Of a DNA stretch of 10,322 nucleotides, positions 1 through 6,172 are shown in pieces (position 1 is the first letter of the stretch; the number at the start of each line of letters is the position of its first letter). The notes beneath the pieces were generated by a model that was not told where the DNA came from, did not search any database, and was given only the letters and a program-made list of their open reading frames with translations. Source of the DNA: CAYGZC01 sp964354225 (GTDB taxonomy: Bacteria > Bacteroidota > Ignavibacteria > UBA10030 > SZUA-254); the NCBI GenBank assembly GCA_964354225.1, contig CAYGZC010000146.1, forward strand, positions 1 through 10,322, given 5' to 3'. The translations under genes were made by a program, and so were the position numbers.

Positions 1-1067
1 AAATATTTTGATGGACCAACAGTAATCGACTCGGCTTTTTGTTTTAGCATCTCAACAAACTTATCATACACTTTCTCATCAACGATTGCACGTGAGCAGG
101 CAGAACATTTTTGTCCTTGAAAACCAAACGCAGCAACCGTAACTCCTGCAGCCGCTTCTTCAAGATTTGTTTCGCTATCGATGATAATGGAATCCTTCCC
201 GCCCATCTCGGCAGCGACACGCTTAAGCCAGATTTGTCCGGGTTGTACTTTTGTTGCCTCAACGTTTATGTGAATACCAACTTCTTTTGAGCCGGTAAAC
301 GCAATGAACCGAGTCTTGGGATGCTTAACCAAAGTATCACCAACCGCACCACCCGGACCAGCTACATAATTTATAACACCTGCCGGCAGCTTCGCTTCTT
401 GCATCACTTCCATGAACTTGTAACCGATTAGCGGTGAATCGCTCGACGGTTTCAGTATCACGGTATTACCCGCAACTACAGCCGCAGTTGTCATGCCAGT
501 AAGAATCGCTAACGGAAAATTCCATGGCGGAATAACAACACCAACACCGAGTGGAATATATTCGAGCTCATTCTTCTCACCTGGAAGTTGGATGGCTGTC
601 TTTGCTTTTGCATAACGCAGCATCTCTCGTGCATAGAATTCCAGAAAGTCAATTGCCTCGGCAGTATCGCCGTCTGCCTCAGGCCAGGTTTTGCCGACTT
701 CTAAAATCATAGCGGCGTTCAGCTCGAAGCGGTGCTTGCGCATTATTTTCGCTGCTCTGAAAAGATAATCAGCACGCTTTGCTGCCGGTACCCATCTCCA
801 TTCTTCAAACATTTTCAGTGCAACTTCCATCACATTGTTAGCATCATGGGTCGTTCCTTTCTGGAATACACCAACGACTTGGCTTGGATTGGAAGGATTG
901 AGTGAGTTAAGTTTATCACTTGAATAAACCTTCTCACTTCCGATGATGTTTGGATATTCTTGACCAAACTGCGATTCAAGTTTGGCGATTGCTTGTTCTT
1001 GTTTTTTTTGATTAGCTGGTTTTGACCATTCGGTGTATGGTTCGTTTTTAAATTTGGGGATTTTCAT
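1..1067 (-). CDS. pruA: L-glutamate gamma-semialdehyde (1-pyrroline-5-carboxylate) dehydrogenase, group 2 (RocA/PruA-like), 3'-truncated by window edge
   Basis: This aldehyde dehydrogenase oxidises glutamate gamma-semialdehyde to glutamate with NAD+, the second step of proline catabolism, in the cytoplasm. The reading frame is open from an ATG at 1067-1065 to the window edge and gives 355 residues. The family is usually about 515 residues, so roughly the last 160 lie outside. An AGGA Shine-Dalgarno (1077-1074) lies 6 nt before the start. Visible landmarks are the WNFP motif with the oxyanion Asn183, the FTGSKEVG nucleotide-binding loop from Phe257, AEMGGKD with the general base Glu287, and FQGQKCSACSR with the nucleophile Cys321. 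The Glu-to-Cys spacing of 34 residues is the canonical one. The sequence AEAIDFLEFYAREML and the QPGQIWLKR stretch resemble Bacillus RocA and separate it from generic aldehyde dehydrogenases. No proline dehydrogenase domain precedes it, so it is the monofunctional form. It is the last visible gene of a minus-strand series, 69 bp after the glycosidase gene. Family assignment is firm; the choice between the symbols rocA and pruA is convention. Confidence 0.93.
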   Translation of the reverse strand, partial: MKIPKFKNEPYTEWSKPANQKKQEQAIAKLESQFGQEYPNIIGSEKVYSSDKLNSLNPSNPSQVVGVFQKGTTHDANNVMEVALKMFEEWRWVPAAKRADYLFRAAKIMRKHRFELNAAMILEVGKTWPEADGDTAEAIDFLEFYAREMLRYAKAKTAIQLPGEKNELEYIPLGVGVVIPPWNFPLAILTGMTTAAVVAGNTVILKPSSDSPLIGYKFMEVMQEAKLPAGVINYVAGPGGAVGDTLVKHPKTRFIAFTGSKEVGIHINVEATKVQPGQIWLKRVAAEMGGKDSIIIDSETNLEEAAAGVTVAAFGFQGQKCSACSRAIVDEKVYDKFVEMLKQKAESITVGPSKY

Positions 1068-1107
1068 AGAGATTCCTAAAAAGATTTAAGTTTCAAGATT
1101 TATGTTA

Positions 1108-1140
1108 CTCAGCGTTCTCCGTGCCTCTGCGGTGAATTAT
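1108..1140 (-). repeat. Interspersed GC-rich repeat, copy A, abutting the glycosidase stop codon
   Basis: This stretch matches 4136-4168 at 26 of 33 positions in the same orientation. The shared core on the plus strand is CTC-GCG followed by CCTCTG and GGTGAAT. It overlaps the stop codon (TTA at 1137-1139) of the minus-strand glycosidase gene and fills about half of the 69-bp gap to the dehydrogenase gene. It is not palindromic in this copy. Similar CTCTGCG-type sequences are common intergenic repeats in environmental bacterial genomes, which is general knowledge not tested here. No other copy was noticed in the window. Confidence 0.6.
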
Positions 1141-4019
1141 TTAATCGCTTTTATCACTGCATCATGCACTTTCGGTCTAATTTGCATGATTTTGGAATTA
1201 TTTCGTGTCGGATAGACACGATTGGTCAATAATATAACAAAAATTTTCTTTTCTGGCTCAACCCAAACGGATGTTCCGGTGAAGCCGGTATGCCCGAAAG
1301 ATTTTTCTCCAAACAAAGTACCAGCAGAACTATAACCGTTCATGGTCTTTGTATCCCATCCAAGCGCGCGAGTGCTATTTTTACTCTGACGTGTTGTGAA
1401 AAATTTTATTGTCTCAGGTTTTAAATATTGCTTGCCCCCGTAATTACCACCATTCATGATCATCTGTAGAAAAATTGAAAGGTCTGAGGCTGTTGAAAAT
1501 AATCCGGCGTGCCCTGAAACACCACCAAGAGAATAAGCATTCTCATCGTGGACTTCACCTTGAATTAATCGCTTTCGGTAAACAGAATCATATTCAGTCG
1601 GCGCGATCTTTTTCCAGATCGATGATGGAGGATTAAAAAATGTTGACGGCATACCAAGCGGTTTAAAGAAAACTGAATCTACAAACTTATCAAGCGTGAC
1701 ACCAGAAATCCTTTCGACTATTTTTCCTAAAAGAACAAAATCGAAATCGCTGTACACCGTTGAATCACCGACATTAAAAATCATTTCAGTTTGATAAACG
1801 GAATCTAATACTTCCTGCTGTGATTTACAGGTTAGAAATAATCGTTTGAATGCCGGCAATCCGCCATTATGAATGAGAAGATTCCGGAGAGTGATTTTTT
1901 CTTTCCCATTATTATTGAATTCCGGGATGTACTTTACAACTGCATCATCGAGTTGAATACATCCTTCTTCATGTAATCTCATCATTGCCGATGTCGTCGC
2001 TACCACTTTCGTTACCGATGCAAGGTCATAGGTTGTGGAAGCATTAACCTTTGGACTGCCGGAAGAATATTCTAATGAACCGAACGATTTGTTATAAACG
2101 ATCGCACCGTCTTTCGCAACAAGAAGTTGTCCGCCAGGAAAAGCATGATCGCGAATCGCTTCATTCATGATTGAATCAAGCCGGTCAAGACTATCTTTAA
2201 TCATTCCTACATTAACAGGTGAATCTTTCCGCAAAACTGATTGAGTAAGATCGGCCCCGGTTCCAAATGGAAATAGTCCGGGAATTGTAACAGGTAATTT
2301 CCCACTCGTCGGAATTTCACCGAACAGCGCTTCAACAACGGCTTCAGTTGAAACTTCACAATCAGAATAGGTACAAACAATTGTACCGGCATTGGGAAAC
2401 GCACCGATGACATAGGGACTTCCCAGCGAGATCAGCGCCGTCGGTTTACGAAGCTTCGTGAGCGAATCGACAACCCCAATCATTTCCGGCAGAAGTCCAA
2501 ACAATCCCGAACCGGACCGGGCTTTGGAAAATATGGGACAAATGATCAGATCGGCATCATTAGCTTTTTTAAATACCGACCTAAAATCAAGAGAATCACT
2601 CGTAGGATTGATTTTCATTGTTTGGAAATTAGGAATCCGTTTTCTCAATTGCGCGGTAAAATAATCCCCGACTGCCTCGTTCGGTGTGGATGATGAAGTG
2701 CGATGAATTTCCGTGCGATAATTCTCCGCATCGGAAACTGTGATTAACAGGATTTCTTTGAAACCGGTATGGTCAAGCGGAAGAATGGAATCGTTCTTTA
2801 ACACAGTTATCGAATTCCTTGCTACCTTTTTTGCCAGTGCGAGATGTTTCGGCGTCGCAACAGCTTCCGGTATCTTTTTCAAATCAACAAAACGATTTGT
2901 TGCCAATCCCATCGACCATTTGTATTTTAAAATTTTTCCGACAGATTCATCAATCCTTGATTCCGATATTCTTCCGCTCTTGATTGCATCTGCAATTGAT
3001 TCTATTGCTTTTCCTTCATCAGGAAGAACCAGAAGTATGTCCACACCTGCCTCAATTGCTTTGACCGCAGCAGAATCGGATCCGTACCAATTCACAATGG
3101 CTCCCATATCAAGTGCATCGGTAACTATAAGTCCTTTAAATCTAAATTCCTTTTTCAAAATATCATTGATAATGGATGATGATAATGTTGCCGGAATTTT
3201 TTTGGGTTCAAGCGAAGGTATTTCGAGATGCGCCACCATGATTGAAAGAATGCCGCTATCAATCAACCGACGGAACGGCAATAATTCTATACTGTCAAGT
3301 CTTGATCTTGGTTGAGAGATGATCGGTAAATCAAGATGAGAGTCGGTTTGCGTATCGCCGTGCCCGGGAAAATGTTTACCGGTTGCAAGAACTCCACCGT
3401 TGCTTAATCCGGCAGCAAACGCGGATGCTATATCGGCGACCAATATCGGATCTTCTCCGAACGATCTCGTATTGATGACGGGATTATCCGGATTATTATT
3501 TACATCGGCTATAGGTGCAAAGACCTGATGAACACCAAGCGCGCGGGATTCTTTTCCAATCGCTTCACCGACTTTATAAGCAAGCGTCGTATCCCTTGTA
3601 GCTCCAATAGCCATCGCTTCGGGAAAACGTGTTCCTCTTCGGATGCGCATTGCGCTCCCCCACTCAAAATCGGAGCCGATCAGTAATGGCAAATCCGACA
3701 TTTCCTGAAACTGATTTATCAGTGTAGCTGTCTCATACACATCTCCTTGAAAGAAAATCAATCCACCAACTTTTTGTTCCTTCACCAACCGTTCAAGTCG
3801 TTTAAACTCATCGCTCTCATTACTGTAATAATAACCGTAGGCACGGGACATGATCATCTGGCTGATCTTTTCGCGGAGAGATAAACGCTTCAGCGTTTGC
3901 TCAACCCATTCTCTTTCTGTCGGTTGTTTTACAGTTGAAGTTGGCGCACATCCTTGGTATAACAAGAATGAGAAGCAAAAGACAAACAAAATTAGGAGAT
4001 AGTTGCAGGGATTTCTCAT
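1137..4019 (-). CDS. Lipoprotein fusing a GH3 (NagZ-like) beta-N-acetylglucosaminidase to a class C beta-lactamase-fold serine hydrolase
   Basis: This 960-residue two-enzyme protein is probably anchored to the membrane facing the periplasm. Residues 7-23 form a hydrophobic signal segment ending in YQGC. Cys24 is the likely lipidated residue, although Tyr at -3 makes the lipobox non-ideal. Residues about 37-380 are a glycoside hydrolase family 3 domain with GKHFPGHG (214-221) and TDSH (225-228). This is the NagZ-type loop whose Asp-His pair supplies the acid/base, with His228 here. Asp301 in IVTDALDMG is the nucleophile. Residues about 390-590 form the following alpha/beta GH3 C-terminal-like domain. 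Residues about 610-955 are a beta-lactamase/penicillin-binding fold with the SxxK motif Ser668-Val-Thr-Lys671, a YSD triad at 756-758 in place of YxN, and HTG at 910-912. Such fusions are known in Bacteroidota. The likely substrates are peptidoglycan sugars and peptides or esters, but the serine hydrolase activity cannot be read from sequence. The ATG start has no clear Shine-Dalgarno, which is common in this group. The gene lies 148 bp downstream of an amino-sugar kinase. Confidence 0.92.
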   Translation of the reverse strand: MRNPCNYLLILFVFCFSFLLYQGCAPTSTVKQPTEREWVEQTLKRLSLREKISQMIMSRAYGYYYSNESDEFKRLERLVKEQKVGGLIFFQGDVYETATLINQFQEMSDLPLLIGSDFEWGSAMRIRRGTRFPEAMAIGATRDTTLAYKVGEAIGKESRALGVHQVFAPIADVNNNPDNPVINTRSFGEDPILVADIASAFAAGLSNGGVLATGKHFPGHGDTQTDSHLDLPIISQPRSRLDSIELLPFRRLIDSGILSIMVAHLEIPSLEPKKIPATLSSSIINDILKKEFRFKGLIVTDALDMGAIVNWYGSDSAAVKAIEAGVDILLVLPDEGKAIESIADAIKSGRISESRIDESVGKILKYKWSMGLATNRFVDLKKIPEAVATPKHLALAKKVARNSITVLKNDSILPLDHTGFKEILLITVSDAENYRTEIHRTSSSTPNEAVGDYFTAQLRKRIPNFQTMKINPTSDSLDFRSVFKKANDADLIICPIFSKARSGSGLFGLLPEMIGVVDSLTKLRKPTALISLGSPYVIGAFPNAGTIVCTYSDCEVSTEAVVEALFGEIPTSGKLPVTIPGLFPFGTGADLTQSVLRKDSPVNVGMIKDSLDRLDSIMNEAIRDHAFPGGQLLVAKDGAIVYNKSFGSLEYSSGSPKVNASTTYDLASVTKVVATTSAMMRLHEEGCIQLDDAVVKYIPEFNNNGKEKITLRNLLIHNGGLPAFKRLFLTCKSQQEVLDSVYQTEMIFNVGDSTVYSDFDFVLLGKIVERISGVTLDKFVDSVFFKPLGMPSTFFNPPSSIWKKIAPTEYDSVYRKRLIQGEVHDENAYSLGGVSGHAGLFSTASDLSIFLQMIMNGGNYGGKQYLKPETIKFFTTRQSKNSTRALGWDTKTMNGYSSAGTLFGEKSFGHTGFTGTSVWVEPEKKIFVILLTNRVYPTRNNSKIMQIRPKVHDAVIKAIK

Positions 4020-4088
4020 AAGTGATGTACTGGTTTAAGACATTGAATTTTAAGGAAAAAAGGTGTGGAAAGCAAGAATAGTTCACCG

Positions 4089-4142
4089 TCCCGTCGTTCG
4101 GCGGGATAAACTCCGACGCGGAGAACGCAGAGAAACTCTGCG
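4089..4142 (-). repeat. Row of three short hairpins between the kinase and glycosidase genes
   Basis: Three consecutive inverted repeats can be drawn. The first, 4089-4106, has a 7-bp stem (one G-T pair) built on TCCCG/CGGGA with a GTTC loop. The second, 4111-4123, has a perfect 5-bp stem CTCCG/CGGAG with a 3-nt loop. The third, 4126-4142, has a perfect 7-bp stem CGCAGAG/CTCTGCG with an AAA loop and overlaps repeat copy B. On the minus-strand transcript they lie 26-79 nt after the kinase stop codon. A T-rich run (TTTTTT, complement of 4056-4061) follows only about 28 nt later, so this is not a textbook terminator. The structures could protect the 3' end of the kinase message or reduce read-through into the glycosidase gene. 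Confidence 0.55.
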
Positions 4143-4168
4143 ACCTCTGCGCCTCTGGGGTGAATAAT
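4136..4168 (-). repeat. Interspersed GC-rich repeat, copy B, abutting the kinase stop codon
   Basis: This is the second copy of the element at 1108-1140, with 26 of 33 identical positions and the same orientation. As in copy A, its GGTGAAT end runs straight into the stop codon of a minus-strand gene (TTA at 4168-4170, kinase). Its other end supplies one arm of the perfect hairpin at 4126-4142, so this copy has an added inverted half that copy A lacks. Confidence 0.6.
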
Positions 4169-5103
4169 TACCCGAATGCATTCAACCCGATAATTGCGGC
4201 TCCGAATGCGGCTGAAAATTTTGCCTTCTGTATAACTATGTTTGGCAGTGAGCTAATGATTTTCTCTTTAACTATTTTCGAATATGGATTCTCAGACTCG
4301 AGGAGTCCGCCCATCAGCGCAACAGGAAGTTTCTTTTTCGGTCTCACTTGCATCGTCATCACTCGAACAAGCTCAACCAGCTCAGTCGCATTTTTAAAAA
4401 GTATCGTGTTGGCAGCTCTATCGCGCTCGACTACTGCTTCAAATACCTTCGGAGTAAATGCAGCAATATCAATTTTCTCATGATATATTTTGCTGATCAA
4501 TCCCTCGTGCGAAGAAACATTAAAATGTGTAAATGCTTTCTTCGTCAATTCTGTTTTCTCATTTCGCCCATCGAACTGGCGCATCACAATGTTGAGAGCA
4601 TCCCTGGCAATACCATAACCGCTTCCTTCATCACCGATCATTTTTCCCCAGCCGCCCACACGTAAAAGTTTTCCATCTTCGGTACGGTAAAGCGCGATTG
4701 AGCCGGTTCCTGCTATAACTACAATTCCGGGTCCACCTGCAAATGCAGCTTCGAGGGCAATTCGTGCATCCGTTTCAACGGTGATATTCTTTAAGAGAAA
4801 CTTTTTCTTTACGCTAACGGCATGAAGTGTATCGGTAAGCTCGGTTCTATCCGAAGCTCGCCCCGCACCGGCAATTCCCATGACAATGCTTTGAAGATTT
4901 TCTGGCTTGCAGTCGACTTTTTTACAGCATTCACGGATCAGCTCAAATAGAGATGCTGCAACTAATTTGACACCGAAAGATTGTATCTGAGTTGGACCGC
5001 AGCTGCATTCTGCAACGACGGTTCCGTCCTGTCCAACTATTAAAGCGTTGGTTTTTGTTCCACCGCCATCAATGCCAATTACATATCGTCTTTGCTCGCT
5101 CAC
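4168..5103 (-). CDS. N-acetylglucosamine/MurNAc kinase-like protein, BadF/BadG/BcrA/BcrD ATPase family
   Basis: This 311-residue ASKHA-fold sugar kinase probably phosphorylates N-acetylglucosamine or N-acetylmuramic acid in the cytoplasm. The ATP-binding phosphate-1 loop is IDGGGTKT (11-18). Asp112 in ETDA fits the catalytic base position of mammalian GlcNAc kinase. The phosphate-2 loop is IAGTGSIA (130-137). GGWG (150-153) and GDEGSG (157-162) are the hallmark of the GlcNAc kinase branch, and MGGLLES (264-270) is the adenosine motif. The length is normal for the family. The start is a GTG (5103-5101) preceded by a weak GGAT 4 nt upstream. No in-frame ATG precedes the DGGGT motif, and moving the start inward would break that motif. 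The next gene on the same strand is a NagZ-like glycosidase, which would release this kind of sugar, supporting a role in cell-wall sugar salvage. Other members of the family activate 2-hydroxyacyl-CoA dehydratases, but the GGWG and GDEGSG motifs argue for the sugar kinase branch. Confidence 0.88.
   Translation of the reverse strand: MSEQRRYVIGIDGGGTKTNALIVGQDGTVVAECSCGPTQIQSFGVKLVAASLFELIRECCKKVDCKPENLQSIVMGIAGAGRASDRTELTDTLHAVSVKKKFLLKNITVETDARIALEAAFAGGPGIVVIAGTGSIALYRTEDGKLLRVGGWGKMIGDEGSGYGIARDALNIVMRQFDGRNEKTELTKKAFTHFNVSSHEGLISKIYHEKIDIAAFTPKVFEAVVERDRAANTILFKNATELVELVRVMTMQVRPKKKLPVALMGGLLESENPYSKIVKEKIISSLPNIVIQKAKFSAAFGAAIIGLNAFG
4297..4302. other. CTCGAG, predicted recognition site of the neighbouring PaeR7I-like enzyme
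   Basis: This was the only CTCGAG noticed when the window was read by eye. It lies inside the kinase coding sequence, about 1.1 kb from the restriction gene. If the endonuclease keeps the PaeR7I/XhoI specificity, this site should carry the host methylation mark. Confidence 0.6.
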
Positions 5104-5219
5104 CGAAATCCAATAATGCTGAAACCATTCTATTTTATCAAAATATTACTGTACAAAAGTATTAAAAAGCGGTATGAGATGCAAGATAGTGTGTGACGAA
5201 TCTGATCTAGTGGGGAACA

Positions 5220-5247
5220 TTGACATATTTATTATTATAAGTATTTA
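5220..5247 (+). promoter_or_regulatory. Possible sigma70-like promoter upstream of the restriction-modification operon
   Basis: A perfect TTGACA (5220-5225) is followed after 16 bp by TATTTA (5242-5247), in an AT-rich region that continues with GTATAAAT. The -35 match is exact, but the -10 match is only three of six. The rest of the 5104-5410 intergenic region is AT-rich, and I found no other gene in it apart from the weak small ORF at 5302. Promoters in Bacteroidota-like organisms often depart from the sigma70 consensus, so this is tentative. Confidence 0.33.
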
Positions 5248-5301
5248 AGCGTATAAATTTGTTGTTAAACAGCACATTTACAAAATTGAACACAAGGGAA
5301 A

Positions 5302-5418
5302 ATGGATAATGAAAATTCCGATTCAATAATGGATAGTTTTGTAATGGTGACACTAACAACTAGAATTCCAACTATCAAGAAATTAGATAATCTACTCTCC
5401 TTTTGGTATCTTGTGTAA
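5302..5418 (+). CDS. Possible 38-residue leader ORF upstream of the restriction endonuclease
   Basis: An ATG at 5302 opens a frame of 38 codons ending in TAA at 5416-5418, only 4 nt before the ATG of the endonuclease in a different frame. A purine run AAGGGA lies before it but only 2 nt from the ATG, which is too close for a good ribosome binding site. The peptide starts MDNENSDSIMDSF and has no recognisable domain. In particular it has no helix-turn-helix, so it is not an obvious controller protein. The tight spacing would allow translational coupling to the endonuclease, which itself lacks a clear Shine-Dalgarno. It may equally be chance. Confidence 0.22.
   Translation: MDNENSDSIMDSFVMVTLTTRIPTIKKLDNLLSFWYLV
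5384..5394. promoter_or_regulatory. 11-bp palindrome TAGATAATCTA, upstream copy (candidate operator)
   Basis: This is a perfect odd-length palindrome that recurs exactly at 5445-5455. The two copies are 61 bp apart, one on each side of the endonuclease start at 5423. The similarity extends leftwards, giving 16 of 18 matching bases. Paired inverted repeats near the start of a restriction gene are a typical place for regulator binding, but no regulator gene is visible here. Confidence 0.35.
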
Positions 5419-5422
5419 AGCA

Positions 5423-6172
5423 ATGGAACCCCTTACGAATAAAATAGATAATCTAAGCAAGCTCGTTTCCGAGGCGATTGCACATTATTGGAATACGCGA
5501 AAGAAGCAATCAGATAAGCAGGCAACGTCAGGTCAGGCTGATCAAGGTGCAAGAAGTGCAGTTACGGGCGGCGCTCAAATGGACGGTTTTATTAAACTAA
5601 TCACCGACATTATTATCGAAGCTGGAGCCGATAAAGATTCCATCTTCCATAATAAGTATCTTGAATTGCCAGGTTTCTTTCGTCCGACAAAGGAATGGGA
5701 TTTGCTCGTCGTGAAGAACGGTCAACTTGTTCTCGCCCTTGAGGCAAAATCCCAAGTTGGTCCCTCTTTCGGAAACAATTTCAATAACCGAACTGAAGAA
5801 GCAATGGGAAGTGCAATCGATCTATGGACAGCGTTCCGCCAAGGTGCATTCAACAAAACTGTCAAACCTTGGCTTGGTTACGTCTTTCTTCTTGAGGATT
5901 GTCCGGAATCGCAGAAGCCGGTTCGGGTTCAAGAACCGCACTTCAAAGTTTTTCCCGAATTTGTCAACGCTTCATATGCCAAACGCTATGAACTCTTCTG
6001 TAGAAAACTTGTGCGAAAGCGACACTATAATGTTGCATCCTTTCTAATGTCTGGCAAACAGAAAGGTCTGAAAGGGCACTATACTGAACCTGCCAATGAT
6101 TTGACATTTGGAATCTTTATCAAGTCACTGATTGCTCAAATTGCTGCTTTTGGAATTTCAGGGAAACGATGA
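5423..6172 (+). CDS. Type II restriction endonuclease, PaeR7I/XhoI family
   Basis: This protein should cut unmodified double-stranded DNA, most likely at CTCGAG as PaeR7I and XhoI do. Conserved family blocks, numbered from the ATG at 5423, are SAVTGGAQMDGF (45-56), LPGFFRPTKEWD (82-93), GPSFGNNFNNRTEEA (113-127), the DLWTAFRQGAF region, and a PEF-x-ASYAKRYE block near residue 180. Asp93 and Glu107-Ala-Lys109 fit a PD-(D/E)XK active site. With the 5423 start the protein has 249 residues, close to the roughly 246 of PaeR7I. A TTG at 5411 in the same frame would add four residues and is less likely. No clear Shine-Dalgarno precedes either start. The stop overlaps the methyltransferase start in an ATGA, so the two are translationally coupled, endonuclease first. 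No truncation or frameshift is visible, so it looks intact. Confidence 0.92.
   Translation: MEPLTNKIDNLSKLVSEAIAHYWNTRKKQSDKQATSGQADQGARSAVTGGAQMDGFIKLITDIIIEAGADKDSIFHNKYLELPGFFRPTKEWDLLVVKNGQLVLALEAKSQVGPSFGNNFNNRTEEAMGSAIDLWTAFRQGAFNKTVKPWLGYVFLLEDCPESQKPVRVQEPHFKVFPEFVNASYAKRYELFCRKLVRKRHYNVASFLMSGKQKGLKGHYTEPANDLTFGIFIKSLIAQIAAFGISGKR
5445..5455. promoter_or_regulatory. 11-bp palindrome TAGATAATCTA, copy inside the 5' end of the endonuclease gene
   Basis: This is an exact copy of the palindrome at 5384-5394, beginning 22 bp into the endonuclease coding sequence where it encodes Ile-Asp-Asn-Leu. A bound protein or an RNA structure using both copies would bracket the start codon. Chance similarity in AT-rich DNA cannot be excluded. 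Confidence 0.33.

Noticed and set aside
2740..3315. Plus-strand open frame of 191 codons antisense to the glycosidase domain
   Set aside because: It lies wholly inside the coding sequence of a well-supported gene with catalytic motifs on the other strand. Its translation has no domain pattern.
5411..5413. TTG as the start of the restriction endonuclease
   Set aside because: The ATG at 5423 gives a length nearer to PaeR7I and needs no rare start codon. Neither has a Shine-Dalgarno, so the TTG is possible but less likely.
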